A DNA stretch of 64,000 nt, from contig LVAS01000059.1 of NCBI GenBank assembly GCA_001603035.1, forward strand, positions 240,474 through 304,473. Reading direction: 5' to 3'. Position 1 is the first letter of the stretch. The number at the start of each line of letters is the position of its first letter. The notes under the pieces are model-generated. The model saw only the letters and a program-made list of their open reading frames with translations, had not been told where the DNA came from and searched no databases. The stretch is from Clostridiales bacterium Firm_13 (GTDB lineage Bacteria > Bacillota > Clostridia > Saccharofermentanales > Saccharofermentanaceae). The position numbers were made by a program, and so were the translations under genes. Shown piece by piece: positions 26,756-36,053 of this stretch.

Positions 26756-26790
26756 TTCCCAATGAGAATACCACAGTCCACTCTTGCATG

Positions 26791-26827
26791 CAAGAAAAAA
26801 GCCCGGGTGTGCGAACACCCGGGCTTT
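26791..26827 (-). terminator. Intrinsic terminator of the operon ending in ftsH
   Basis: A perfect 10-bp stem (GCCCGGGTGT with ACACCCGGGC, tetraloop) is followed on the minus strand by TTTTTT. Confidence 0.92.
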
Positions 26828-26848
26828 CTTAGTCAATGCGTCAACGGA

Positions 26849-28711
26849 TCAGATGCCATTCTCGACCGGTACCAATCCTTCGCTTAAGAAAATTTCTTCG
26901 AACTCAGGGCCTTCGATCTTCTCTTTCTCGAGAAGCCTTCCGGCGAGTGCGTGCAGAACGGTAATCTTATCCTTCAATATCGCCTTCACCTTTTCATACG
27001 ATTCATTAATGATCGTCTGAACTTCTTCGTCGATAATCGCGGCGACATGTTCGCTGTAGTTTTGAACATGGCCGTAATCACGCCCGATAAACACTTCTTC
27101 TTCTCCGCCGAAAACCATATTTCCGAGGCGCTCGCTCATACCGTACTTCGTAATCATGCTGCGGGCTACTCCGTTACAATTCTGCAGGTCGGAGGATGCG
27201 CCCGTACTGATCTCTCCGAGAATGATCTCTTCGGAAGCGCGGCCGCCGAGCGAGACCATAATATCATTGAGCAGTTGCTGACGAGTCGTGTAGTAAACAT
27301 CCTCGTGGGGCTTATGCGCCGTGTAGCCTCCGGCACCTCCGGCCGGGATGATCGAGACCCGCTCGACTTTGTCGGTATCGGAGACGGCGCGAAGGACGAT
27401 CGCATGCCCCGCCTCGTGGTAAGCCGTCAAGCGCTTCTCTTTATCACTGATAATCCGACTCTTCTTCTCCGGTCCGAGCATGACCTTAAAAACTGCTTCC
27501 GCAATGTCGTGATACGTGATTTTCTTGGCGTTATTGCGCGCCGCAGTCAATGCCGCTTCATTCAGAAGGTTTGCCAAATCCGCACCGGTGAATCCGGGCG
27601 TTATCTTGGCGATCTCGTGCAAATCAACTCCGTCCTCGAGCGGCTTTCCGCGAGCGTGAACTTTGAGAATCGCTTCGCGTCCCAGAATGTCCGGCCGCAT
27701 AACGACGACACGGCGGTCAAATCGGCCGGGACGAAGAAGTGCCGGATCGAGAATATCCATGCGGTTTGTCGCCGCAATCACAATAACCCCTTCATTGGGT
27801 CCGAATCCGTCCATCTCGACAAGGAGCTGATTCAACGTCTGCTCCCGTTCGTCGTGTCCGCCGCCCAAACCGGCACCGCGATGGCGTCCGACAGCGTCGA
27901 TTTCATCGATGAAAATGATACACGGCGCATTCTTCTTGGCGTTCTCGAAGAGGTCGCGGACGCGGCTTGCGCCGACGCCGACAAACATCTCGACAAAGTC
28001 GGAACCCGAGATGGAGAAGAACGGTACACCCGCTTCTCCCGCCACAGCCTTCGCCAGAAGCGTTTTACCGGTTCCGGGAGAGCCGAACAGCAGAATGCCC
28101 CTCGGGATCTTCGCGCCGAGCTCGGAGTACTTCTTGGGACTCTTAAGGAAATCGACGACTTCCTTCAGTTCTTCTTTCTCTTCGTCCGCTCCGGCGACAT
28201 CCGCAAACGTAATCTTATTCTTGGCCGGGTCATTGAGCTTGGCTTTACTTCGCCCGAAATTAATCGCGTTCTTCCCGTCTCCTTGCGCTCTCGCAAACGA
28301 GAACCAAAGGAAGAAACCCATCGCGGCAATCAGAATAACGATCATGCCGATATTCAGAATCGAGGAATAGTCCGGCGGTTCCTTATAGTCATAACTGTCG
28401 ATATTCCCGGCGGCTTTCGCGTCCGCCAGCGCCTGGACAACCCGATCTGTGGAAAGGGGCGGGATGCTCTTCGATACGCTTACCGTCTTCCCGTCGGCAT
28501 CCTTATACGTGAACTTCAAAGTGTATCCCTCAAGAGAGACATCCTTAATGTCCATGTCACCCTTGTCGAGATAGGACAGGACATCCGAGAGCGTATCCTT
28601 CTTCTCGGTGTTCCCCTGCGTCATCAGAAAATAAGTCGCGACAACGATCGCGAGCAGAAGCAAAATATAGAACGGTGCTCCGCCGAATCGCCTTTGTTCC
28701 GTCTGGTTCAT
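26849..28711 (-). CDS. ftsH: ATP-dependent zinc metalloprotease FtsH
   Basis: FtsH is a membrane-anchored hexameric AAA+ protease that removes faulty membrane and regulatory proteins. The 620 residues show two N-terminal membrane segments (about 12-31 and 118-140), Walker A GSPGTGKT near residue 209, the second region of homology, and the zinc motif HEAGH near residue 433. Its start overlaps the hpt stop by ATGA. It is the last gene of the dnaB-tilS-hpt-ftsH run and is followed by a strong terminator. Confidence 0.97.
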   Translation of the reverse strand: MNQTEQRRFGGAPFYILLLLAIVVATYFLMTQGNTEKKDTLSDVLSYLDKGDMDIKDVSLEGYTLKFTYKDADGKTVSVSKSIPPLSTDRVVQALADAKAAGNIDSYDYKEPPDYSSILNIGMIVILIAAMGFFLWFSFARAQGDGKNAINFGRSKAKLNDPAKNKITFADVAGADEEKEELKEVVDFLKSPKKYSELGAKIPRGILLFGSPGTGKTLLAKAVAGEAGVPFFSISGSDFVEMFVGVGASRVRDLFENAKKNAPCIIFIDEIDAVGRHRGAGLGGGHDEREQTLNQLLVEMDGFGPNEGVIVIAATNRMDILDPALLRPGRFDRRVVVMRPDILGREAILKVHARGKPLEDGVDLHEIAKITPGFTGADLANLLNEAALTAARNNAKKITYHDIAEAVFKVMLGPEKKSRIISDKEKRLTAYHEAGHAIVLRAVSDTDKVERVSIIPAGGAGGYTAHKPHEDVYYTTRQQLLNDIMVSLGGRASEEIILGEISTGASSDLQNCNGVARSMITKYGMSERLGNMVFGGEEEVFIGRDYGHVQNYSEHVAAIIDEEVQTIINESYEKVKAILKDKITVLHALAGRLLEKEKIEGPEFEEIFLSEGLVPVENGI

Positions 28712-29247
28712 TCATTACCTCCGTCCACTGACAAAATACAAACATCGGGAAGACTGCGATATGACCCATCGTAGTCAAGCCCATAACCGATAATAAACTC
28801 ATCCGGAATCAGCATTCCGGTATATTCCGCGGTAATATCTGTTTTGCGACGCTCGGGCTTATCGAATGCGGCACAAACGCGCAGACTCGCGGGATTACGC
28901 GTAAGAAGCATCTCTTTCAGGTTCTGAAGAGTCAGCCCCGAATCGACGATATCTTCGACGATCAAGACATGCTTACCTTCGATGTCATTGTCGAGATCCT
29001 TGATAATCTTGACCACGCCGGAACTCTTCGTTCCTCCGTAGTAACTTGATACTGACATGAAATCGATGATAATTGGCAGGTCAATTTTGCGGACAAGGTC
29101 GGCCAAAAAAATAAAAGACCCCTTCAGGACACCGATAACAACAAGTTCCTTGCCGGCATAGTCCTGCGAAATCCGAGCCGCCAGATCGTCGACAACCTTC
29201 GCGATCTCTTCGCGGGATATAAGTACACCTTTGATATTATGAGCCAT
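28708..29247 (-). CDS. hpt: Hypoxanthine phosphoribosyltransferase
   Basis: Hpt salvages hypoxanthine and guanine to IMP and GMP. The 179-residue protein has the PRPP-binding loop VLIVEDIVDSGLT near residue 98 and the SVSSYYGGTKSSG flexible loop. The ATG at 29247 has an AGGAG site; an upstream reading to 29277 would overlap tilS without a better site. tilS-hpt-ftsH is a conserved Firmicutes order. Confidence 0.96.
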   Translation of the reverse strand: MAHNIKGVLISREEIAKVVDDLAARISQDYAGKELVVIGVLKGSFIFLADLVRKIDLPIIIDFMSVSSYYGGTKSSGVVKIIKDLDNDIEGKHVLIVEDIVDSGLTLQNLKEMLLTRNPASLRVCAAFDKPERRKTDITAEYTGMLIPDEFIIGYGLDYDGSYRSLPDVCILSVDGGNE

Positions 29248-29266
29248 ATTCCAGCTCCTCTCCGTC

Positions 29267-30799
29267 TCAATTCTCATCCAGAGTAATTCCGACCATCTTC
29301 ACTCGCGACTCCGGGCTCTCGTCTTTCATGCCGCAAGCGGCACGGAAACGACTCTCGGATAAGGCATCGGTGAATCCGATCGCATGGGACAGTCCCGGAA
29401 TCCAAAGTACTTCGCGCCCCTTCGCAGCCACAATAATTCGCGGGCGAAGCGAGGACGGAATCTTCTGATCCGAAAAATATCTCCGGAGAGGTTTCCCGCC
29501 GTTTCCACCCGCACGGTGAAACACATCGCCGGGCTCTGGGTTACGCAGGATCACTCCGGAGAGCTCTTTCTCTTCGCAGTACCATGTCCGATTATTATAA
29601 ACTAACTGTTGCGGATTCTCAACGAGGTACACTTGCGCGAAAATAGAAGTTTTCGGAACGGATACAAATTGTTCGGGGAAAAGTTCTAAATGCAAGGGTT
29701 CATCGGAATTTGCCGGAGTGAGAAAGACGCCGCCCTCGCTAAGAGGGAAGAATCGCGCCTGATCGAGAGAATGCGACGCCTCGTCTGTAAAAAAGAGAGA
29801 GCCTCCGTCGATATGGGCAATCCTTTTGCCGGGCAGAGAAATTGTTTTTCCGTTTGATTCCCCTAAAGAGAGTGCAAGAATCGAATCGATATGAACCGCG
29901 GCCAGATCCTTCTTGCAGCCGAAGGTATCTTCATATAGCGCGCGCACAAGCCGCGCGGAGATCGCGGTTTTGTTGCTTCGTAACGTTCGACACGAGATCG
30001 CTCTCCAGGCGGGCGCCAGAAAAACAGCTTCCTCGCGAAGCAATTCTTGTACCGTCTCGTCAAAATATTCTTTATCACGTAGCAGAATTGCACGCAGTGA
30101 CAGAAGCGCCTCCGTAGGGTTTCTGCCGGATGCCCGCGCAACGGACGGAATCAGATCATTACGGATATAGTTACGGAAGTATTCATTTTCAAAATTGGAG
30201 GCGTCAATTCGATACGGGATCTGATTTTCACGTAACGTCTCCTCGATCTCGCCTCGCGAGAAGGAAAGTAACGGTCGGATAATCCGACCGGCTTGGGGGC
30301 GAATCCCGATAAGTCCGTCCGGACCCGCTCCGCGAAACAAGTTCATGAGAATCGTCTCCGCCGCGTCATCTCGGTGATGCGCGACGGCGATTTGAACCGG
30401 ATTCTCGGCACTCGAATACTCGTTCGCAACGGCATAAAAGAACTCGTAACGAAGCCTTCGACCCGTCTCTTCGAGTCCGGTTGAATCGGCCTTTGCTTTG
30501 GCGCGAACATCATACCGGACCGATCGGAAAATAACCGCCTTCTGCTTACAGAACTCCTTTACAAAAGCCTCATCCGCATCCGAATCGGATCCGCGCAGTA
30601 AATGATTCACGTGGCAGACAATAATCTTAGGAAAAGGAAGCACGCCCGTCGGGCACGCGGCACGACAATCGCGAAGCGAACAGAGCGATGACAAAAGACA
30701 CATCGAATCCGCGCCGCCGGACACTCCGACAAGGAGATACTCCGAGTCATAAACAATAAGCTTCTCGCAGGTCTCCGCGAACCGCTCTTGAAAAGTCAT
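29267..30799 (-). CDS. tilS: tRNA(Ile)-lysidine synthase
   Basis: TilS converts C34 of tRNA-Ile(CAU) to lysidine so that it reads AUA. The 510 residues carry the PP-loop SGGADS near residue 28 (GVSGGADSMCLL), the N-terminal N-type ATP pyrophosphatase domain, and a C-terminal domain with GGKPLRRYFSDQKIPSSLRP typical of TilS. The start overlaps the dnaB stop by ATGA. Its essential role means that AUA codons are read in this organism. Confidence 0.95.
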   Translation of the reverse strand: MTFQERFAETCEKLIVYDSEYLLVGVSGGADSMCLLSSLCSLRDCRAACPTGVLPFPKIIVCHVNHLLRGSDSDADEAFVKEFCKQKAVIFRSVRYDVRAKAKADSTGLEETGRRLRYEFFYAVANEYSSAENPVQIAVAHHRDDAAETILMNLFRGAGPDGLIGIRPQAGRIIRPLLSFSRGEIEETLRENQIPYRIDASNFENEYFRNYIRNDLIPSVARASGRNPTEALLSLRAILLRDKEYFDETVQELLREEAVFLAPAWRAISCRTLRSNKTAISARLVRALYEDTFGCKKDLAAVHIDSILALSLGESNGKTISLPGKRIAHIDGGSLFFTDEASHSLDQARFFPLSEGGVFLTPANSDEPLHLELFPEQFVSVPKTSIFAQVYLVENPQQLVYNNRTWYCEEKELSGVILRNPEPGDVFHRAGGNGGKPLRRYFSDQKIPSSLRPRIIVAAKGREVLWIPGLSHAIGFTDALSESRFRAACGMKDESPESRVKMVGITLDEN

Positions 30800-32313
30800 T
30801 CGGGCACACCGGGGGGAGGTTCTGGCGGCATCGAGCTCTCAAATCCGGGATCAGCAAATGCATCATCGGAAGGATACCCTTCGGGAACCTCGTACAGATC
30901 GGAGGACGGCGGCTCACCCATCATCGAATACGAATCCGATCCGGACTCCGGCGGCGCTCCCTGTAAATCAGGCTCGAAAAAGAGGGTTCTCTTCGCCCAC
31001 CACTTGACCATGACCGTTCGTGTCGCCCCCTGACGGTTCTTGGCGATAATCACTTCCGCGTCTTCAATCTCGGGTTTTTGCGTCGAGTTATCGTAATACT
31101 TATCTCGATAAAGAAACATAACCAAGTCGGCATCCTGTTCGATTGCGCCGGAGTCTCGCAAGTCAGCCAAAAGAGGTCTTCTGTCCTCGCGGAACTCGGC
31201 TCCGCGCGTCAGCTGAGAGAGGGCGATGACCGGCACATCCAATTCCTTCGCCATAATCTTGAGAGAACGAGAGATCTCCGAAATTTCCTGCTGACGGTTG
31301 CCTCCGGATCTTCCGCCCGCGGGACTCATAAGTTGCAGATAATCGACGATAACAAGGCCCAGTTTGTTGTCATTCTTCAGCTGGCGGCACTTCGCCATCA
31401 TCTCGATCGTGTTGATACCCGAGCGATCGTCGATATAGAGAGGCGCCGGACTTAAGAGAGCCATCGCCTTACTGATTTGCTCCCAATCGCTGTCGTGCAC
31501 ATCGGCATTCTGCAACGCGAACGTACTGACCGCCGACTTAGACGCAAGAATACGATTGCCGATCTCAGACTTGGACATTTCCAAACTGAAAAACGCAACC
31601 GGCGTATTGTAGAGAATGGCGGCATTTGTCGCGATATTAATAACAAACGCCGATTTACCCATCGCGGGGCGAGCGGCGACAATGACAAGCGCTCCCGGTC
31701 GAAATCCGCCGGTCGCCTTGTCTAAAAGAGGAAACCCTGTCCGGACGACACTTCTCTCCTTCTTTCCGCGACTGATATCGACAATATCCTGAATCGTTCT
31801 CTTCAAAATGGAGTGCACCGTCTCAAAGCCCATACCGGAAGGATTCTCCCGCATCGAAGAAAGCCGTGCAATCGCGACGTCAACCAAATTATTGGCCTCT
31901 TGCTCGCCTTCATAGGAAAGCTTCATCACTTCGTCGAGGGAGCCGATCAGTTTGCGAAGAAGAGACTTCTGTCGTACAATCCCGGCATAATCGGCCGCAT
32001 TGGAACGAATAACCGGAATATCCGACAATTGACTCAAATATGTCGTCCCTCCCGCACTCTCAATCTCTCCGCGCTTGGTTAAGAGTTCGGAAACGGTAAT
32101 AATATCAACAGGTGATCGAAGCGAAAGGAGTTCAAGAATCGCCGCGTAAATCATCTTGTGGCTCGGGGTATAGAAATCCTCAGGCAGAAGCAGCGCCGAC
32201 ACAACGGTCAGCGCTTCCTCGCTATCAAGGCAAGAGCAAAGAACGGCCTGTTCCGCCTGGATATTTTGGGGAGGCACCCTCCCTGCGGGAATTGACGTTG
32301 GGGACTTGGCCAT
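30796..32313 (-). CDS. dnaB: Replicative DNA helicase
   Basis: DnaB is the hexameric helicase of the replication fork. The 505 residues contain the N-terminal primase-interacting domain (about 15-120), the RecA-like ATPase with Walker A ARPAMGKSAF near residue 220, and the DNA-binding loop region. After about residue 450 there is a 50-residue tail rich in Ser, Asp, Glu and Pro that most DnaB proteins lack. It follows rplI, as in other Firmicutes. Confidence 0.96.
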   Translation of the reverse strand: MAKSPTSIPAGRVPPQNIQAEQAVLCSCLDSEEALTVVSALLLPEDFYTPSHKMIYAAILELLSLRSPVDIITVSELLTKRGEIESAGGTTYLSQLSDIPVIRSNAADYAGIVRQKSLLRKLIGSLDEVMKLSYEGEQEANNLVDVAIARLSSMRENPSGMGFETVHSILKRTIQDIVDISRGKKERSVVRTGFPLLDKATGGFRPGALVIVAARPAMGKSAFVINIATNAAILYNTPVAFFSLEMSKSEIGNRILASKSAVSTFALQNADVHDSDWEQISKAMALLSPAPLYIDDRSGINTIEMMAKCRQLKNDNKLGLVIVDYLQLMSPAGGRSGGNRQQEISEISRSLKIMAKELDVPVIALSQLTRGAEFREDRRPLLADLRDSGAIEQDADLVMFLYRDKYYDNSTQKPEIEDAEVIIAKNRQGATRTVMVKWWAKRTLFFEPDLQGAPPESGSDSYSMMGEPPSSDLYEVPEGYPSDDAFADPGFESSMPPEPPPGVPE

Positions 32314-32337
32314 CTTCTCCTCCGCTCACGAGATCCG

Positions 32338-32784
32338 TTAGGATCCGGTCTGAACATCAATCATGACAGTAACAGAAACCTCGGTATGGAGCTTTAAAGA
32401 AATCTCATAGACTCCCACAGCCTTAATCGGATTCTTAATGACAATATTCTTCTTATCGACGGAATAGCCGGCCTTCTCAAGCGCTGCGGATACATCCATC
32501 GCCGTGACCGCGCCATAAAGTCTTCCGCCTTCTCCGGATTTAACAAGCACCGTAAAATGCTTGCCGTCCAAAGTCTTCCCGGTAGACTTCGCCTCTTCAA
32601 GTTCGCGTCTTGCTTTCTCGGCTTGCGACCCCTTACGAAGTCGGATTGTATTGAGATTCGCCGGAGTCGCCTCTAATGCGAGGTTCTTCTTGAACAGCAT
32701 GTTTCTCGCATAGCCGTCACTCACATCCACAATATCGTCGATCTTTCCGAGTCCCTTGACTTCTTTAAGCAGAATAACCTTCAT
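32338..32784 (-). CDS. rplI: 50S ribosomal protein L9
   Basis: A 148-residue L9 with the N-terminal [20 protein letters not shown] ribosome-binding domain, the long central helix and the C-terminal domain. It begins the rplI-dnaB-tilS-hpt-ftsH run, 24 nt ahead of dnaB. The strong terminator at 32836-32877 separates it from rpsR upstream. Confidence 0.97.
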   Translation of the reverse strand: MKVILLKEVKGLGKIDDIVDVSDGYARNMLFKKNLALEATPANLNTIRLRKGSQAEKARRELEEAKSTGKTLDGKHFTVLVKSGEGGRLYGAVTAMDVSAALEKAGYSVDKKNIVIKNPIKAVGVYEISLKLHTEVSVTVMIDVQTGS

Positions 32785-32835
32785 AACAAATGTCGCGGGC
32801 TAAATTGAAACGACCCGCGCCTCCTTCTTCGGGAA

Positions 32836-32877
32836 ATAGAAAAAATCGGGCACCCGCATGAAATGACGCGGGTGCCC
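32836..32877 (-). terminator. Intrinsic terminator of rpsF-ssb-rpsR
   Basis: A perfect 10-bp GC-rich stem (GGGCACCCGC with GCGGGTGCCC) is followed on the minus strand by GATTTTTT. Confidence 0.9.
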
Positions 32878-32939
32878 AATAAGTATAAACTTTGTGTGCC
32901 GTTCGCGCAAGGAACGGAACGTTCCTCTGTCGGCTGGAA

Positions 32940-33230
32940 TCAGTCGGCTGCGTACGGAAGAAGAGCGATATGACGCGCGCGCTTGATCGCGATCGTCAGT
33001 TCACGCTGATGCTTGGCACAATTGCCGGTCATACGCTTGGGAAGAATCTTGCCGCGCTCGGAGACGAACTTTCTCAGTCTCACGACGTCCTTATAATCAA
33101 TCGATTCCACCTTATCGGCGCAAAAAGCGCAAACCTTACGACGAGAACGGCGCGGTCTCGCACCGCCGCGTCCGCCTTCGCGGTCGCCAGAATCGCGTCC
33201 GCCCGTTCTTGGTCCTCTATTCTCAGACAT
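32940..33230 (-). CDS. rpsR: 30S ribosomal protein S18
   Basis: A 96-residue S18. The conserved core starts at [20 protein letters not shown], with cysteines that could bind zinc in this C+ form. The N-terminal ~30 residues are rich in Gly and Arg and longer than usual. It is the third gene of rpsF-ssb-rpsR. Confidence 0.97.
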   Translation of the reverse strand: MSENRGPRTGGRDSGDREGGRGGARPRRSRRKVCAFCADKVESIDYKDVVRLRKFVSERGKILPKRMTGNCAKHQRELTIAIKRARHIALLPYAAD

Positions 33231-33297
33231 TTCCGGTATCTCCTTTCATGAATAAATGCGGTCATTTCTTGACCGCGCCGCTTAGAAGCGGCTCAAA

Positions 33298-33756
33298 TCA
33301 AAGATCAAATGGGAGGCTCGTATCGTCGTCCATCGCCGGATAAAAGCCGCTCTCGACCGTAGGGGCCGGAGGCGGGTTCGACGCGGAAACCTGACGGGTC
33401 CCGGACGGTTCGGAAGAACCTCCGGATGCGCCGTCACGCTTAGAATCGAGAAATTCGATCTCATCAACGACGACTTCCGTCACATAGACTTTCTTGCCGG
33501 TCGCGGTATCGTCGTAGGATCTGGATTGCAGATTGCCGACGATGCCGATGCGGGAGCCCTTCTGAAAATACTTGCCGAGCAATTCGGCTTGCTGACGCCA
33601 TGCGACACAAGAGAGAAAGTCAGACTGACGCTCTCCGTTTGCCGCCTTAAAGCGTCGGTCAACCGCGAGAGTAAAACTGCACACGGAAACCTGACTTTGC
33701 GTTGTCTTCACTTCGGGGTCTTTCACGAGTCTTCCGACAAGAATGACTTTGTTCAT
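33298..33756 (-). CDS. ssb: Single-stranded DNA-binding protein
   Basis: A 152-residue SSB with the OB fold in the first ~105 residues (MNKVILVGRLVKDPEVK start). A Gly/Ser/Pro-rich linker follows. The acidic tail ends MDDDTSLPFDL, which keeps the partner-binding LPF-type tip but with two extra residues after it. It sits between rpsF and rpsR, its usual place. Confidence 0.96.
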   Translation of the reverse strand: MNKVILVGRLVKDPEVKTTQSQVSVCSFTLAVDRRFKAANGERQSDFLSCVAWRQQAELLGKYFQKGSRIGIVGNLQSRSYDDTATGKKVYVTEVVVDEIEFLDSKRDGASGGSSEPSGTRQVSASNPPPAPTVESGFYPAMDDDTSLPFDL

Positions 33757-33777
33757 ACGTACACTTCCCTTTCTGGA

Positions 33778-34065
33778 TTACGCCTCTTGGCGGACAACGA
33801 GAAAACGCAGCACGCCTTCGGTAATCTTCAGAACACGCTCGATTTCCTTCGGGAAATCCGGCTCTGATGTGAAATTGAACTGAAGGTAGAAACCGTCCTT
33901 CTGGTCGTTGATCTCATACGCCAGACGCTTTGTGCCGAGCGTCTCAACCGCGTCGACAACGGCAGCCGTAGCGAGCTTGGCCTTAATCAACTCCGTGGTA
34001 GAAGCATAACCTTCATCACCGAGAGCAGGGCTAAGCACAACGATCAATTCATACTTGTTTGCCAT
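33778..34065 (-). CDS. rpsF: 30S ribosomal protein S6
   Basis: A 95-residue S6 starting MANKYELIVVLSP, the partner of S18 on the small subunit. The ATG at 34065 has an AGGAGGAGGTG site. It is the first gene of the operon, with an extended -10 promoter and a leader that contains a hairpin. Confidence 0.96.
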   Translation of the reverse strand: MANKYELIVVLSPALGDEGYASTTELIKAKLATAAVVDAVETLGTKRLAYEINDQKDGFYLQFNFTSEPDFPKEIERVLKITEGVLRFLVVRQEA

Positions 34066-34094
34066 CGAAAATTCACCTCCTCCTGGACTAAACG

Positions 34095-34118
34095 GCTCTC
34101 TCAAAAATAAAAGAGAGC
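34095..34118 (-). ncRNA. Leader hairpin of rpsF
   Basis: GCTCTCT (34095-34101) pairs with AGAGAGC (34112-34118) in the leader, 30-53 nt upstream of the start codon. Many bacteria have an S6:S18-binding leader here; I could not confirm that motif. Confidence 0.35.
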
Positions 34119-34158
34119 GAGGATAAAATATATAGCCGCATCCTTAGCAGCACGAGGT

Positions 34159-34188
34159 AGAATAGCACTAAGTGCGGCCGGCCGTCAA
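34159..34188 (-). promoter_or_regulatory. Promoter of rpsF-ssb-rpsR
   Basis: TTGACG and TATTCT are spaced by 18 nt, and the -10 is extended by TGC. The spacer contains the palindrome GCACTAAGTGC. Confidence 0.7.
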
Positions 34189-34361
34189 GTATGATAGTCC
34201 AGACATGACGGAAAACGCCCGAAAGTTCGCTCTCACGCCTACTTATTCTTCGCTTGTGAGTGCCTTCATTCTGATCTCTCCTCGGCACTCATCAAGGCTT
34301 ACCGCTATCATATGCCAATTCAAAAACACGCGCCATATGCCGGAGCCAAAAAAAAGAAAAT
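34189..34361. other. Intergenic region between rpsF and the Sua5/phosphatase gene
   Basis: No ORF, RNA gene or clear terminator was found in this stretch. A run of eight A residues (T on the minus strand) follows the end of the Sua5/phosphatase gene, but no strong stem stands before it. Confidence 0.5.
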
Positions 34362-36053
34362 TTACTCCGCCGCCTCATTGCCGACCCCAAGATCTGCGAG
34401 AATTGCCGGCCAAAGTACGTCGAGCAGATCATAAATACGTCGGGCGGTCTTTTCGTAAACCAGATACGTCTGTCCGAACGGATCCGGAACATCATAGGAC
34501 TCGCTGTGCTCAATCCCCGTATCGATCGACCGCCTCTCGGCAAATTCGCCGAAGGAGTGAATCCGTCCCCCGTATTCCGGGAAAAACCGTCGCAAGATCG
34601 CCGCGTGTTCCCGCGTCATACAAAAAATGATCCGCTGCTCGGAAAGGAGTCGAGAAACCGCGCGTCGGGAACGATGTAAAGAAAGATCCGCCCCGAACAG
34701 CGCGCGGACCGCAGAGATCGCATATTGGGTCGCCGTACCGCCTTCCTCCGCAAAGATCCCCGCCGAAGATACGGTGATTACGGCACGCTTTTGCGGGTCT
34801 TCGGTCAGTCTGTAGGGTCCGTTATCGGCAACAATCTTACGGAAAATGACTTCCGCCATCGGGCTTCTGCAAGTATTCCCCGTGCAGACAAAGAGGACAC
34901 GTATCTCCTTCGGCTCGTCGTCGTCCGCAATCGGTTCGAGTTCTTTCTTTTCTCCCGCCGCCTTCTCGAGGCGGTTCATATAGGCGCGGGCCAGCCCGTC
35001 GCCGGCAAAACCGGCCGCAAGGATCATCGAAACGCCGGAGGAATCCAATTCACGGATACCGGCAAACAGCGAATGTGCCGCCCCTTCGATATCCCGATTC
35101 TCTCCGTAAACAAAAAAGACCGTACGCGAGACATCCCAAGTCGGAAGATTTGATTTGATTTGATCACAATCCTCTCTCCCGCAATAGATACCGATGTTCC
35201 CTTTGTCCGAGGAGTAGAAGTCCTTTGCGGCAGTCAGAAAGCCCGCAAGCCACCCCGATGCGTCAGGGTAAATGACGAGAAGTTTCGCTTTCGGAGCGTA
35301 GTGGCGGTATTTCATTCCGGGCGCCCTCGGCGTTTCATCGTCGGCCGCATGGGGTGTAAAATTCGCGGATTCGTTCGAGCGAAGGAGTCCGTCCTCCCGA
35401 CAGGCGCGTTCAATCATTTCTTTTGTCACGGCGCCGGGTCGCAGTATGACCGGAACCGTCCCGGTTACATCGACGACCGTCGACTCAATGCCAACTTCGC
35501 TCGGACCGCCGTCCACAATACAGGGAATTCTCCCGGAAAGATCTCTTTCTACGTGCTCCGCCGTTGTCGGCGAAGGACTTCCGGACAAGTTCGCGGACGG
35601 AGCCGCGATTCCGACGCCCGCAAGGCGAATCAAATTCCTCGCGACCGGATGCGACGGCATTCGTATGCCGACCGTCGGAAGTCCCGCGCTGACCTGATCC
35701 GGGATGCGCGCGCTTTTTTTCATGACTAGCGTAATCGGGCCGGGCATAAACGCCTTGATCAGACATTCGGCAAGCGGAGTAATCTCGCGGACGAGCGGAT
35801 CGATATCCTCTCTTCTTGCGACATGAACGATCAGAGGGTTGTCGGAAGGGCGACCCTTCGCGCGAAAAATTCCGGCGACCGCCGACGGGTTCGTCGCGTC
35901 GGCGCCCAACCCGTAAACGGTCTCCGTCGGAAAGGCGACAAGTTCCCCCGCCGCCAGAAGAGAAGCCGGATAACGGAGATCTTCCTCTGTCATCGGGCGT
36001 ATAATCCGTGTCCCGGCCGAAGGAGCGTACGGGTTAAGCGAGGACTTCTTCAT
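34362..36053 (-). CDS. Fused threonylcarbamoyl-AMP synthase (Sua5) and low-molecular-weight protein tyrosine phosphatase
   Basis: A 563-residue single frame joins two enzymes. Residues ~15-205 are the YrdC/TsaC domain (LVAFPTETVYGLGADA, KGRPSDNPLIVH), which makes threonylcarbamoyl-AMP for the t6A tRNA modification. Residues ~235-365 are the Sua5 C-terminal domain (PGMKYRHYAPKAKL). After an acidic linker, residues ~386-560 form an LMW-PTP domain. It has the P-loop CTGNTCRSP near residue 391 and the general-acid motif DVPDPFG near residue 528. In Bacillus the two are separate neighbours (ywlC and ywlE). The start overlaps the prfA stop by ATGA. Both active sites look intact. Confidence 0.93.
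   Translation of the reverse strand: MKKSSLNPYAPSAGTRIIRPMTEEDLRYPASLLAAGELVAFPTETVYGLGADATNPSAVAGIFRAKGRPSDNPLIVHVARREDIDPLVREITPLAECLIKAFMPGPITLVMKKSARIPDQVSAGLPTVGIRMPSHPVARNLIRLAGVGIAAPSANLSGSPSPTTAEHVERDLSGRIPCIVDGGPSEVGIESTVVDVTGTVPVILRPGAVTKEMIERACREDGLLRSNESANFTPHAADDETPRAPGMKYRHYAPKAKLLVIYPDASGWLAGFLTAAKDFYSSDKGNIGIYCGREDCDQIKSNLPTWDVSRTVFFVYGENRDIEGAAHSLFAGIRELDSSGVSMILAAGFAGDGLARAYMNRLEKAAGEKKELEPIADDDEPKEIRVLFVCTGNTCRSPMAEVIFRKIVADNGPYRLTEDPQKRAVITVSSAGIFAEEGGTATQYAISAVRALFGADLSLHRSRRAVSRLLSEQRIIFCMTREHAAILRRFFPEYGGRIHSFGEFAERRSIDTGIEHSESYDVPDPFGQTYLVYEKTARRIYDLLDVLWPAILADLGVGNEAAE

Noticed and set aside
26951-28774. 607-codon plus-strand frame opposite ftsH
   Set aside because: It mirrors the highly conserved ftsH sequence. 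Codon bias on the real strand leaves the antisense frame open.
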